A DNA stretch of 64,000 nucleotides, from positions 806,001-870,000 of the forward strand of contig NZ_CP054918.1 of assembly GCF_013364195.1 (NCBI RefSeq), read 5' to 3'. This document shows, piece by piece, positions 9,420 to 20,252 of the stretch. The translations under genes were made by a program, and so were the position numbers. The notes under the pieces were generated by a model that was given only the letters and a program-made list of their open reading frames with translations, made no database searches and was not told the DNA's origin. Position 1 is the stretch's first letter; each line of letters opens with the position of its first letter. Source of the stretch: Streptomyces sp. NA04227. Lineage in GTDB: Bacteria; Actinomycetota; Actinomycetes; Streptomycetales; Streptomycetaceae.

Positions 9420-10084
9420 GACCTCGCCCCGCTCTCCTGGGCCGACCCGGTCTCGGCGTCGGCCTCGGCGGCTTCCCTGCGTACCGTCACCACCCGCTGG
9501 ATGAGGGTGACCACGCTGCCGAGGGCCACGACCCACAGGGCGACCGGCAGCAGGTACTGGATGCCCGGGACGCCGAACTTGTGCAGCCCCGCGAATCCGG
9601 CCGCGACGAGCGTGATGACCAGGCGTTCGGCGCGCTCCACCAGGCCGTTGACCGCGACCGGCAGCCCGATGGACTCGCCGCGTGCCTTGGTGTACGAGAC
9701 CACCTGCCCGCTGGCCAGGCAGAAGATGCTCACCGCGCACAGGATGTTGTCGTCCCCGCCGCCCGCGTACCACAGGGCGAGCCCGCCGAAGATGGCGCTG
9801 TCGGCGACCCGGTCGAGGGTCGAGTCGAGGAAGGCGCCCCAGCGGCTCGAACGGCCGAGCTGGCGCGCCATGTTGCCGTCGACCAGGTCCGAGAAGACGA
9901 ACAGCGTGATGACGACGGTGCCCCAGAAGAACTCGCCCATCGGGAAGAACACGAGCGCTCCCGCGACCACACCCGCGGTACCGAGGAGGGTGACCGTGTC
10001 GGGGCTCACCCCGAGGCGGATGAGAAACGCGGCGAACGGGGTGAGGACACGCGTGAAGAATGCACGCGCGTACTTGTTCAGCAT
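9416..10084 (-). CDS. pgsA: PgsA-like CDP-alcohol phosphatidyltransferase (phosphatidylinositol (phosphate) synthase)
   Basis: An integral membrane enzyme of about 222 residues with a complete CDP-alcohol phosphotransferase signature: D-x2-DG-x2-AR-x8-G-x3-D-x3-D, here starting 'DLVDGNMARQ' and ending in 'GAFLDSTLDRVAD'. Several membrane helices are evident ('TVTLLGTAGVVAGALVFFP', 'LVITLVAAGFAG'). By synteny with pimA and the acyltransferase it makes phosphatidylinositol (phosphate) rather than phosphatidylglycerol phosphate. I chose the ATG at 10084 ('MLNKYARAFFTRVL'). It is first gene of the PIM operon. Confidence 0.92.
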   Translation of the reverse strand: MLNKYARAFFTRVLTPFAAFLIRLGVSPDTVTLLGTAGVVAGALVFFPMGEFFWGTVVITLFVFSDLVDGNMARQLGRSSRWGAFLDSTLDRVADSAIFGGLALWYAGGGDDNILCAVSIFCLASGQVVSYTKARGESIGLPVAVNGLVERAERLVITLVAAGFAGLHKFGVPGIQYLLPVALWVVALGSVVTLIQRVVTVRREAAEADAETGSAQESGARS

Positions 10085-10461
10085 GGCCTTCCCGGGGGTT
10101 TGGGTGCGCCGCACGGCCCCTGCTGGCCGCCGACCCGGCCATCGTAGTCGTGACGCAGGGTGCCGCCGGTTACGGGCCGGACCGAGCTCGGGCGCCGCCC
10201 TCCCCTCACCCGGGCTCCCCCGTCCACCCGCCGGGGCGGCGGGCGGGGCGAGGTGCGGGCGTATGGACGGAAGGTGTCCGCGGTGCAAAGCTCGAAGGAC
10301 CGCGGGCGTCGCCGGAGCCGCCCGGGGCGTGTGGTGAGAGCGGCGTCGTTCGCCCGCGGGCGGGACGGGTCCTTCACCGCCCGCGCCGGCGCCCGGTCCT
10401 CGTACCGACCGCCCCGAGGGCGCGCCGCGAGCTGACCGCGCGCGACACCGGGAGGCACGTC
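10085..10461. other. Intergenic region between divergent pgsA and EF-G2 genes
   Basis: 377 bp without a convincing gene on either strand. It must hold the pgsA-operon promoter and the EF-G2 promoter, but I recognise no clear -35/-10 pair. The only strong element is GGGAGG at 10450-10455, the ribosome site of the EF-G2 gene. Confidence 0.7.
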
Positions 10462-12672
10462 ATGGGCGACAAGGCACACGCACAATCCGGAGCCGCCGGC
10501 AGGGCACTGTCGGCCGATCGGCCCGCGTCCGTCAGGAACGTGGTGCTGGTCGGCCACAGCGGCGCCGGCAAGACCACCTTGGTGGAGGCACTGGCGCTGA
10601 CCGCCGGGGCCGTGAACCGCGCGGGCCGGGTGGAGGACGGCACCGCGGTCTCCGACCACGACGAGATCGAGCACCGGCAACAGCGCTCGGTCCAGTTGTC
10701 CCTCGTCCCGCTGGCCTGGGACGGACTCAAGATCAACCTCCTGGACACACCCGGCTACGCCGACTTCGTCGGAGAGCTGAGGGCCGGTCTGCGCGCCGCG
10801 GACGCGGCCCTCTTCGTCATCTCGGCGGCCGAGGGCGCGGAGGGCGTCGCGGGCGCCACCCGGATGGTCTGGGAGGAGTGCGCGGCCGTGGGCATGCCGC
10901 GCGCCATCGTGCTGACGCACCTGGAGACGGCGCGGGCCGGGTTCGAGGAGATGACCCGGATCTGCGCCGAGGTCCTCGGCGGCGACGACCCCGACGCCGT
11001 ACTCCCGCTGTACCTGCCGCTGCACGGACCCGCGGCCCCGGACGGGCACACGCCCGTCACCGGCCTGATCGGGCTGCTCTCGCAGCGCCTTTTCGACTAC
11101 GCCTCCGGGGAACGCGTCGCCTCCGAGCCCGACGGGGACCGGATCCCGCTCATCGCACGGGCCCGCAACCGGCTGATCGAGGGGATCATCGCCGAGAGCG
11201 AGGACGAGACCCTGATGGACCGCTATCTGAGCGGTGAGCCGATCGACGCCAAGACGCTGGTCCAGGACCTGGAGCGGGCGGTGGCCCGGGGCACCTTCCA
11301 CCCGGTGCTCGCCGCCGCGCCCGCCGCCGACGGCGCCCGTCAGGGCCTTGGCACGGTGGAACTCCTCGAACTGATCTCCGGCGGTTTCCCGACCCCGCTG
11401 GAGCGCGAACTGCCCGAGGTCACCAGCGTCACCGGCCAGTCCCGCCCGCCGCTCACCTGCGACCCCGAGGGCCCGCTGGTGGCGGAGGTCGTCCGCACCG
11501 CCTCCGACCCGTACGTGGGACGCGTCTCGCTGGTACGGGTCTTCTCCGGCACCCTGCACCCCGACGAGACGGTCCATGTCTCCGGCCACGGCCTCGCCGA
11601 CCGGGGCCACGAGGACCACGACGTCGACGAACGGGTCGGCGCCCTGTCGGTGCCCTTCGGCAAGCAGCAGCAGGTGGCCCCGCAGTGCGTCGCGGGCGAC
11701 CTCGCGTGTGTGGCCCGGCTGTCCCGCGCGGAGACCGGTGACACGCTCTCGGCCAAGGACGACCCGCTGCTCATGTCACCGTGGACGATGCCCGACCCGA
11801 TGCTCCCGGTCGCCGTCAGGGCGCACAGCAAGTCGGACGAGGACAAGCTCTCGCAGGGGCTCGCCCGCCTGGTCGCCGAGGACCCGACGATGCGTCTGGA
11901 GCAGAACCAGGACACCCACCAGGTCGTCCTGTGGTGCCTGGGCGAGGCGCACTCCGCGGTCGCCCTGGAGCGGCTGCGCACCCGCTACGGCGTGCACGTC
12001 GACGTGGAACCGCACCGCGTCGCGCTCCGGGAGACCTTCGCCGAGGCGTCGGCGGGCCGCGGGCGGCACGTCAAACAGTCCGGCGGCCACGGGCAGTACG
12101 CGATCTGCGAGATCGAGGTGGAGCCGCTGCCGGGCGGCTCGGGCATCGAGTTCGTGGACCGGGTGGTCGGCGGTGCGGTGCCACGGCAGTTCATCCCCTC
12201 GGTGGAGAAGGGCGTACGGGCCCAGGCGGAGCGCGGGTTCGGGCACGGGCATCCGCTGGTGGACGTACGGGTCACCCTGGTCGACGGCAAGGCGCACTCG
12301 GTGGACTCCTCCGACGCGGCGTTCCAGACGGCGGGCGCGCTCGCCCTGCGCGAGGCCGCCCAGGACACCCCACTGCACCTCCTGGAGCCGGTCGCCGAGA
12401 TCGAGGTACTGACCGGCGACGACTTCGTGGGCACCGTCCTCAGCGATCTGTCCGGCCGTCGCGGCCGGGTACTCGGCACCGAACAGGCGCCGGGCGGCCG
12501 TACCTTGATCCGCGCCGAGGTACCGGATGTGGAGATCGGCCGCTACGCCGTGGACCTGCGCTCGCTGACGCACGGCACCGCCCGGTTCACGCGGGCGTAC
12601 GCCCGGCACGAACCGATGCCCGCCGCGGTGGCCACGCGCTTCCGTGAGCAACAGGAGGCGGAGCGGGACTGA
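10462..12672 (+). CDS. EF-G2-like translational GTPase paralogue
   Basis: A 736-residue protein with the full EF-G/Tet(M) domain order. G1 is 'GHSGAGKTTL' (residues ~29-38) and G3 is 'DTPGYADF'. In canonical EF-G the latter is DTPGHVDF, so the catalytic His is Tyr here. The G4 position reads 'LTHLE' instead of NKxD. Domain IV and the C-terminal domain are intact ('GHGQYAICEIEVEPL', 'RGRVLGTEQ'). EF-G2 paralogues of mycobacteria are reported to bind GTP with little or no hydrolysis, which fits the substitutions. The ATG at 10462 has GGGAGG six bases upstream; longer frames upstream lack support. It stands alone. Confidence 0.92.
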   Translation: MGDKAHAQSGAAGRALSADRPASVRNVVLVGHSGAGKTTLVEALALTAGAVNRAGRVEDGTAVSDHDEIEHRQQRSVQLSLVPLAWDGLKINLLDTPGYADFVGELRAGLRAADAALFVISAAEGAEGVAGATRMVWEECAAVGMPRAIVLTHLETARAGFEEMTRICAEVLGGDDPDAVLPLYLPLHGPAAPDGHTPVTGLIGLLSQRLFDYASGERVASEPDGDRIPLIARARNRLIEGIIAESEDETLMDRYLSGEPIDAKTLVQDLERAVARGTFHPVLAAAPAADGARQGLGTVELLELISGGFPTPLERELPEVTSVTGQSRPPLTCDPEGPLVAEVVRTASDPYVGRVSLVRVFSGTLHPDETVHVSGHGLADRGHEDHDVDERVGALSVPFGKQQQVAPQCVAGDLACVARLSRAETGDTLSAKDDPLLMSPWTMPDPMLPVAVRAHSKSDEDKLSQGLARLVAEDPTMRLEQNQDTHQVVLWCLGEAHSAVALERLRTRYGVHVDVEPHRVALRETFAEASAGRGRHVKQSGGHGQYAICEIEVEPLPGGSGIEFVDRVVGGAVPRQFIPSVEKGVRAQAERGFGHGHPLVDVRVTLVDGKAHSVDSSDAAFQTAGALALREAAQDTPLHLLEPVAEIEVLTGDDFVGTVLSDLSGRRGRVLGTEQAPGGRTLIRAEVPDVEIGRYAVDLRSLTHGTARFTRAYARHEPMPAAVATRFREQQEAERD

Positions 12673-12817
12673 TCGGCGCACGCCCGCGCACACCCACGTA
12701 CGACTCCGCGGCGCCGGGCCGCCACCGGCCCGGCCCCCGGTCTGCCCCGCCCTCAACTCCCGTACGCACGCCGGGACTTCACCACCGCACAACCGGCGCC
12801 CCGCGCTCCGTTCCCGG

Positions 12818-12846
12818 CTGACGGACGCGCCCCGGACCGATAGGCT
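12818..12846 (+). promoter_or_regulatory. Candidate housekeeping promoter for the 12956 gene
   Basis: CTGACG (12818-12823), a 17-bp spacer, then TAGGCT (12841-12846), close to the HrdB-type TTGACN/TANNNT consensus. Predicted start near 12853, giving a leader of about 100 nt. Confidence 0.45.
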
Positions 12847-12955
12847 GACGACCTGATCAGGGCCGGGACCTGTTCCGGTCCCCGCTCAACAGGTGTGCGG
12901 GGCAAGGAAGTCGGGAAGACCGCAGCAGTGAGTGCGGCGGCGATGGGGGCGGGCA

Positions 12956-14608
12956 GTGTCGGAAGGATTCGATTTCTCGCCGGGAGCACAGGTTCCGCTC
13001 TCCGGCGCGGCCGGGCAGACCGCGGCCACCCAGGCCCTCGCCTCGGCGGCCTACCGGGACGTCCCGGTGGAGGAGATCCTCAAGGCGGACAACGAGTGGC
13101 ACCAGTCCAAGGTGACCGGCGGCAGCAGGTCCCTGTTCAAGCCGAACCTCGGTGAGGCGTTCGGCAGGGCGGTGCAGCTGCGCATGCTCGGCGGTGCCCG
13201 CAAGCCGCTCATCCAGTCCTTCGGCATAGACCCGCAGACCGTGGTGGAACACTGCCTGGCCGCCAACGGCATCCGTAAGCAGCGCGACGCCTGGCTCACC
13301 GCGGTCATGGCGCTGTGCGGCCTCGTCTTCCTGCCCGGGCTGATTCTGTGGCTGCTGGTGTTCCAGCTCCGGCGCCTGGTCGACCGCACGGAGAACAAGC
13401 GCGCCTCCTCGCTGGCCACCGGAGTGCTGGTGGTGGCGGGCTTCTTCGCCCTGCTCTTCCTGCTCAAGACGCCCTTCAGCGGCTTCTGGGCCTGGTACGC
13501 GCGGGCCGCCGTGCTCGCCCCGGTCGTCGGCTGGCACTGGGCCAAGCGGATCTGCGAGCGCACCGCACAGGACCTGTTCGCCCGCTGGGACAGCCTGCTG
13601 TCCGGCGGCGGGCTCGGCGCCAAGATCCCCGAGGCGGTGCCCACCAACCCGAACGAGACCGCCGCCGAGCGGCTGCGCCAGGGCCTGGCCAAGCTGACCG
13701 CCGAGCAGCACTCCAACTCCGTCTTCTACGCGGGCCCCAAGGGCATCCTCGGCATGGGCACCCGCTGGGGCAGCTGGCACCTGGCCGAGGACCTGGTGGC
13801 CAAGGACCCGGCCAAGGAGATCCACCCCTTCCGCAGCTGGGACGTCATCCGCTCGATCCACGACCAGCTCCGCATGCTGGAGCGCGGCCCGCTGCACACC
13901 GGCGGCTTCCCGAAGCCGTCGATCAAGCACTGGATCGTCACCCCGGTCGGCGAGAACGCGGGCAGCGTCGCGCGGCCGTCCGGGGACGACGTGGACGCCT
14001 TCGTGATCAAGCCGCACGAGATCCAGCGGATCTGCAACGAGCAGCAGTTCGGCAGCGGCGACCGGCACTACCTGGGCGTCCAGTTCACGCTCTGGGACGG
14101 CCAGTTGGTCATCACCATGCTGATCACGGTGACCGTGCTGCACGAGACGCTGCGCATCGAGGTCACCGGCCACGCGCTCGGCCCGGTGCACTCGCTGTTC
14201 ACCACCAAGCCGTCGCCCAAGACCAAGACGGTCGCCAAGCCCGTGCGGTTCTGGGAGACGACGGAGAAGAAGCTGCCGCTGGTCGGGACCGACGAGGTGG
14301 TCCGGCTCGCCGTGCGCGCGCCCTTCACCTGGTATCCGCCGCTGCTCGACCACCTCGGCGGCAAGCTGGTCCTGCCGGAGCCCTTCGGCCTGCGGCACGC
14401 CTGGGCCGACCAGCCCTGGCGCCACCGCTTCATGGCCGACGACGCGCTGCGCGCCGCGGCCCCGGTACTGCGCGTGGTGCACGCGGCCGCGCTCAAGGTG
14501 CTCGACGAGAACGGCGTCGACACCACCCGCTTCGGCAACCGCTCCATGGTCCTGAGCGGCTCGGTCCAGGACGCCTCGCCCAAGAAGGCGGATCTCTACG
14601 ACGCCTGA
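12956..14608 (+). CDS. Conserved actinobacterial membrane protein of unknown function
   Basis: About 550 residues. Two to three strongly hydrophobic segments lie near residues 110-190 ('MALCGLVFLPGLILWLLVFQ', 'GVLVVAGFFALLFLL', 'AAVLAPVVGW'), followed by a ~350-residue soluble domain without a motif I know. The soluble part has alternating strands and helices and a conserved-looking 'HWIVTPVGENAGSVARPSGD' stretch. I chose the GTG at 12956 ('VSEGFDFSPG') behind a G-rich site; starts at 12928-12932 are alternatives. It is convergent with the HIT gene, with a shared terminator between. Confidence 0.75.
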   Translation: MSEGFDFSPGAQVPLSGAAGQTAATQALASAAYRDVPVEEILKADNEWHQSKVTGGSRSLFKPNLGEAFGRAVQLRMLGGARKPLIQSFGIDPQTVVEHCLAANGIRKQRDAWLTAVMALCGLVFLPGLILWLLVFQLRRLVDRTENKRASSLATGVLVVAGFFALLFLLKTPFSGFWAWYARAAVLAPVVGWHWAKRICERTAQDLFARWDSLLSGGGLGAKIPEAVPTNPNETAAERLRQGLAKLTAEQHSNSVFYAGPKGILGMGTRWGSWHLAEDLVAKDPAKEIHPFRSWDVIRSIHDQLRMLERGPLHTGGFPKPSIKHWIVTPVGENAGSVARPSGDDVDAFVIKPHEIQRICNEQQFGSGDRHYLGVQFTLWDGQLVITMLITVTVLHETLRIEVTGHALGPVHSLFTTKPSPKTKTVAKPVRFWETTEKKLPLVGTDEVVRLAVRAPFTWYPPLLDHLGGKLVLPEPFGLRHAWADQPWRHRFMADDALRAAAPVLRVVHAAALKVLDENGVDTTRFGNRSMVLSGSVQDASPKKADLYDA

Positions 14609-14619
14609 CGGGGGCGCGA

Positions 14620-14641
14620 CGGGGCCGCCCGAGCGGCCCCG
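14620..14641. terminator. Bidirectional terminator hairpin
   Basis: Nine-base stem CGGGGCCGC / GCGGCCCCG with a CCGA loop, placed 12 bp past the stop of the membrane-protein gene and 6 bp before the stop of the opposing HIT gene. Suited to end both convergent transcripts. Confidence 0.65.
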
Positions 14642-14646
14642 CGAGA

Positions 14647-15195
14647 TCAGCCGACCGGCCAGGCCCCTTCGATCAACTTGCGGGTGTCCGCGAGGAGTTG
14701 GGGCAGCACCTTGGTGTGTCCGACCACCGGCATGAAGTTGGTGTCGCCGCCCCAGCGGGGCACGATGTGCTGATGCAGATGGGCGGCGATCCCCGCGCCC
14801 GCGACCGAGCCCTGGTTCATGCCGATGTTGAAGCCGTGCGCGCCGGATGCCGTGCGCAGCGCCGTCATCGCCTGCTTGGTGAAGGCCGCGAGCTCGGCGG
14901 TCTCGGCCTCGTCCAGTTCCGTGTAGTCCGCGATGTGCCGGTACGGAACGATCATGGTGTGACCGCCGGTGTACGGGTACAGGTTGAGCACGGCGTAGAC
15001 GTACGTACCGCGGGCGATGATCAGACCGTCCTCGTCGGATTTCGACGGGATCAGGCAGAAGGGACAGCCGTCCCCCGCACCCGGTCCGCTGGGCTTGTTC
15101 TCCCCCTGGATGTACGCCATCCGGTGGGGCGTCCACAGGCGCTGAAACGCGTCGGGCGCCCCGACCCCGAACTGCTGCTCCGGCTCAGTCGTCAT
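14647..15195 (-). CDS. HIT-family nucleotide hydrolase/transferase
   Basis: About 182 residues. The histidine triad is 'HLHQHIVPRW' (His139, His141, His143 from the ATG at 15195), the nucleophile motif for hydrolysis or transfer at nucleotide alpha-phosphates. A 'CPFC' pair at 44-47 suggests the zinc-binding HIT branch (AP4A phosphorylase/Fhit-like). In mycobacteria a HIT gene sits beside thrS in the same PIM-pdx-ruv segment, matching the order here. The substrate cannot be read from sequence. A start three codons further upstream exists but is less likely. Confidence 0.92.
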   Translation of the reverse strand: MTTEPEQQFGVGAPDAFQRLWTPHRMAYIQGENKPSGPGAGDGCPFCLIPSKSDEDGLIIARGTYVYAVLNLYPYTGGHTMIVPYRHIADYTELDEAETAELAAFTKQAMTALRTASGAHGFNIGMNQGSVAGAGIAAHLHQHIVPRWGGDTNFMPVVGHTKVLPQLLADTRKLIEGAWPVG

Positions 15196-15231
15196 GGAAG
15201 CCAGCATATGGGGCCCCCGCGCCCCACGTGA

Positions 15232-15265
15232 TCGAGGGGCGGCCCGCCTCCGGACCGCCCCTCGA
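15232..15265 (-). terminator. Terminator hairpin after thrS
   Basis: Eleven-base perfect arms TCGAGGGGCGG / CCGCCCCTCGA around a 12-nt loop, 25 bp past the thrS stop and before the HIT gene start. This suggests the HIT gene has its own promoter in the short remaining gap. Confidence 0.65.
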
Positions 15266-15289
15266 AGCCCCGCTCACGCGGGGGTCACC

Positions 15290-17266
<1,977 letters not shown>

Positions 17267-17410
17267 CGGTCTCTCCTGACTGAAGGTGGTCGCGCGGGCG
17301 AGGTTCGTGTCACGCGCGTAGGGAATCGTACCGAGCCCGGCACACCCTCCGCGAAGCAGTAAGCACGCACCCCTCACTCCGCGCTCCGGCGTCCCGCCCG
17401 CGCGGGGCGC

Positions 17411-18646
17411 TCAGTCCCCGCCGCAGGCGTCCTCGAAGAACTCCAGATTGTCCTGGAGCGATTTCATCAGCCGGTCCCGCTCCGCCTCGTCCACCTGCAC
17501 GGGCTCTACCCGCGAGGCCCCGGTCAGCCGCCGGAACCCGCCCCGGCTCTCCAGCCGCCCGGTGACCCGGATCGGCAGCCCCACCAGATGCGCGTGCCCG
17601 GCCGTGCGGTACGCGTCCTCGTCCAGCGTCAGCCGTACGTGCGGCACCTCGGCGCCCGCGATGACGCGCAGCCGTACGGTTCCCTCGCCGCGCGGCCCGG
17701 CCCTGCGCAGCCGTACGACACTGCCGGTCAGGCGCACCGGCACCGACGGCTCCTGGCGCAGATAGCGGGCACCGGCCTCACGCAGCGCGGGCAGGTCGCC
17801 CGGCGAGAACTCCACCGGGTCGACCGGGCTGGTGCAGCCCTCGGGGACTCCGGCGGCGGGCGCCCACTGCACCGCGATCCGGGCGCCCTCGGTGCCGCGC
17901 ACCAGGGCGACCAGTGATTCGGTGAGCTCGTGGCTGACGCCCGCCTCGACGGCCCCGTCGAAGGCGTCCATGCCACCGGTGGCGCGGCGGTAGTCGACGG
18001 CCTCGCGCACCGCGAACAGGGCCTGGTGCAGCCGTACCGAGAGCGACCGGCCGGTGTCGACGGGGACGAAGGCGGTGAGACCGCGGCCGCCCGGCGGGGC
18101 GGTGACCAGGACGCTCTGCAGCGCCGCGGCGGCCTCGCGGCGGTGCCGGGCGCCGTGGTACCCGGCACGGGCGCGGGCGGCCTGGGCCCCGGCCAGGAGC
18201 ATCTGCCGTGCGGCGGCGCGCAGTTGCTCCTCCACGGCCCAGGCGGCGGACCCGGCGGGCCCGGCCGGTGCGTCGCGCCACCAGCGCACCTCGTCGCTGG
18301 GCACGCTCAGACCGACAAGCACCTCGCGGGCCGACGGCGTGATGCTGCGGGCCAGCGCCTGGACCGCCTCCTGGAGCAGGTCGGCGCTGTCCGGGAAGGC
18401 CCGGCTCTGCGGCACGAGCAGGCTGGTGCCGGCGCCCGCGGGCTCCGGCGGCGTCCAGCGCGCGTACCGTCCGGGCGCCCCGCCGCGCCGCTGCCAGCCG
18501 TGCCGCAGCAGCAACTCGCCGAGTACGGCGGGGTCGACCTGCTCCGGCTCGGGCGGCCGGTGCCACAGCCCGGCGGGGTCGTCGGGGTGCGGACGGCCCG
18601 CGGCGGGCTCCGGCGCCGGACGCCCGGCGAGGGGGCGGTGGGTCAC
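17411..18646 (-). CDS. Uncharacterised actinobacterial protein coupled to a DUF4365 gene
   Basis: 411 residues, not recognised. The N-terminal ~40 residues are Pro/Ala/Arg-rich and look disordered. Next comes a small compact segment ('LLLRHGWQRRGGAPGRYARW') and an Ala-rich helical middle. The C-terminal ~110 residues alternate short strands ('VPVRLTGSVVRLRR', 'GLPIRVTGRLES'), consistent with a beta-barrel or OB-like domain. No catalytic motif is seen. The GTG at 18646 overlaps the DUF4365 stop by four bases (GTGA) with GGGAGG upstream, so the two proteins are translationally coupled and probably act together. Confidence 0.75.
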   Translation of the reverse strand: MTHRPLAGRPAPEPAAGRPHPDDPAGLWHRPPEPEQVDPAVLGELLLRHGWQRRGGAPGRYARWTPPEPAGAGTSLLVPQSRAFPDSADLLQEAVQALARSITPSAREVLVGLSVPSDEVRWWRDAPAGPAGSAAWAVEEQLRAAARQMLLAGAQAARARAGYHGARHRREAAAALQSVLVTAPPGGRGLTAFVPVDTGRSLSVRLHQALFAVREAVDYRRATGGMDAFDGAVEAGVSHELTESLVALVRGTEGARIAVQWAPAAGVPEGCTSPVDPVEFSPGDLPALREAGARYLRQEPSVPVRLTGSVVRLRRAGPRGEGTVRLRVIAGAEVPHVRLTLDEDAYRTAGHAHLVGLPIRVTGRLESRGGFRRLTGASRVEPVQVDEAERDRLMKSLQDNLEFFEDACGGD

Positions 18647-19287
18647 GGTCTGCCTCCCGTCCCGACCCGGGTCATGATCTCGCACAGCGCCCGGTCGTCG
18701 AAGATGCGTGCGGTGGAGATGCGCACATTGGTCCTGCGCCGGCCGGTGACCGGGTGCCCGGCCAGGTTGGCCCAGTAGCAGCAGTGGCGCAGGTCGAGCC
18801 GGTCGTGACCGGCGCGTATCCAGTCGTCCTGGGAGCGCGGCACCAGCATCACGACCAGGATCTTGTGCACCGACACGGGTGTCCGCGCCAGCTTCGTGAG
18901 GTGCTCGTTGTCGAGGGTGAAGGAGAACGCGGGCCCAAGTGAACGGCCCCGGGCCGCAGACCCGTCGTTCGCGGATGGTGACGGGCGTCGGACGGGCTTG
19001 GGGGCGATCTGATACGTGCACTTGAGCTGCACCTTGATGGTGACCTCGTCGTCCACGGTGTGCCCGGGAGCGCTGTGGCTCACGTGCCAGTCGATGCCGT
19101 TGTCGGGAAAGGGCTGGGAGAGGGAACATCCGGCAGCCGCCGCGACGGCGTGCAGATATCCCACCTGAAGGGTCTCCATGCAGGCGGTGGTGGCCAGCGA
19201 GCCGCGAGGCGGTGCCAGGGGGTCGTTCCGGGCGAGCCGCTCGCTTGCGGGGGTCAGCCCACCTCTTTCGGGCTGCGCAAGCGCCAT
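18643..19287 (-). CDS. DUF4365 domain protein with PD-(D/E)xK-like nuclease signature
   Basis: About 214 residues. The DUF4365-type region holds 'DNGIDWHVSH', then 'VTIKVQLKCTY', a spacing of Asp and QxK like the active site of PD-(D/E)xK nucleases of the QxK variant. A conserved C-terminal half ('VHKILVVMLVP', 'LRHCCYWANLAGHP') follows. Nuclease activity is an inference from this signature; none is shown. I chose the ATG at 19287, with GGAAGG ten bases upstream; 19296 is an alternative. It is divergent from the exonuclease gene at 19457 and coupled to the 411-residue protein. Confidence 0.8.
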   Translation of the reverse strand: MALAQPERGGLTPASERLARNDPLAPPRGSLATTACMETLQVGYLHAVAAAAGCSLSQPFPDNGIDWHVSHSAPGHTVDDEVTIKVQLKCTYQIAPKPVRRPSPSANDGSAARGRSLGPAFSFTLDNEHLTKLARTPVSVHKILVVMLVPRSQDDWIRAGHDRLDLRHCCYWANLAGHPVTGRRRTNVRISTARIFDDRALCEIMTRVGTGGRP

Positions 19288-19456
19288 GTTCAACATGCCT
19301 TCCACAAATGGTGAATCCCCGAACCAGTGGCCGAATTGGCGCAACCGGTACCTGTGTTGTCTCCTTCCGGCGTACCGCGCAAACAGCCCGGGTATCACCT
19401 GTCAAGGCTGCTGAAAGCCCATCAACTGCGCAAAGTGAACAGGGAGTTGTGTCCGT

Positions 19457-20182
19457 ATGACGTGCTGGTTCGAGGGACCGCTGGCCGCCTTCGACACGGA
19501 GACGACGGGCGTGGACGTGGAATGCGAGCGGATCGTGTCGGCGGCCGTCGTCGTGCAGGACGGGCCCGGCGGCCCGGTCCGGGCGCGGCGCTGGCTGGTC
19601 AACCCGGGTATCCCGGTGCCGCCCGCGGCGCGGGCGGTGCACGGGCTCGACGACGAGCTGCTCGCGCGGGAAGGACGCCCGCCCGCCATGGTGATGGAGG
19701 AAATAGCCCGCGCCCTGGGGGAGTTGGGCCCCGCGGGAATTCCGCTCGTAGTGATGAACGCGCCTTTCGATCTGACGCTGCTGGACCGGGAGTTGCGCCG
19801 CCACCGCGCGTCGTCCCTCGGCCGCCGCTTGGAGAACTGTCCGCCCGCCGTGCTCGACCCCCGCGTCCTGGACAAACACCTGGACCGCTACCGCAAGGGC
19901 CGCCGCACCCTCACCGACCTCTGCCTGCACTACGGCGTCAGCCTCACCGACGCCCACGAGGCGGCCGCCGACGCCCTCGCCGCCCTTGATGTCGTACGCG
20001 CCATCGGCCGCCGTCACACCGGACGGCTCGGCCACCTCTCCCCCGCCCAACTGCACGCCCTGCAGGCCCTGTGGCACGCCGCGCAGGCCCGCGGTCTCCA
20101 GGAGTGGTTCTCACGCCAGGGTTCCCAGGAGGCGGTGGACCCGGCCTGGCCGCTGCGTACCGAGTTCCGGGAGGCGGCCTGA
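19457..20182 (+). CDS. DnaQ-like DEDDh 3'-5' exonuclease
   Basis: 241 residues. ExoI 'AAFDTETTGVDV', ExoII 'VVMNAPFDLTLLDREL' and ExoIIIepsilon 'DAHEAAADALAAL' give a complete DEDDh active site (Asp, Glu, Asp, His/Asp). Proteins of this family are proofreading subunits or stand-alone exonucleases; without a polymerase domain or neighbour, a repair or RNA role is equally possible. The C-terminal ~60 residues after 'GHLSPAQLHALQ' are helical and specific to this subfamily. It is transcribed away from the DUF4365 pair across a 169-bp, relatively AT-rich gap. Confidence 0.92.
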   Translation: MTCWFEGPLAAFDTETTGVDVECERIVSAAVVVQDGPGGPVRARRWLVNPGIPVPPAARAVHGLDDELLAREGRPPAMVMEEIARALGELGPAGIPLVVMNAPFDLTLLDRELRRHRASSLGRRLENCPPAVLDPRVLDKHLDRYRKGRRTLTDLCLHYGVSLTDAHEAAADALAALDVVRAIGRRHTGRLGHLSPAQLHALQALWHAAQARGLQEWFSRQGSQEAVDPAWPLRTEFREAA

Positions 20183-20216
20183 GCCGGGACGGAACCCGGC
20201 CCACGGCAAGCAAAAA

Positions 20217-20242
20217 GCCGGTTCGTCGTACGACGAACCGGC
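20217..20242. terminator. Perfect 26-nt palindrome, bidirectional terminator
   Basis: A 26-base perfect palindrome preceded by an A-run (20212-20216), between the convergent exonuclease gene and tRNA-Val. On the minus strand the A-run becomes a U-run, so it should end the tRNA transcript particularly well and also the exonuclease mRNA. Confidence 0.75.
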
Positions 20243-20252
20243 CATTTCCGGG

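Noticed and set aside
13315..15231. Very long open frame overlapping the 12956 and HIT genes
   Set aside because: Low-complexity Arg/Gly/Pro-rich translation typical of an out-of-frame shadow; the true genes have recognisable domains in other frames.
17267..17410. Possible T-box leader upstream of thrS
   Set aside because: Only 144 bp of leader space, with no T-box core sequence or specifier stem recognisable.
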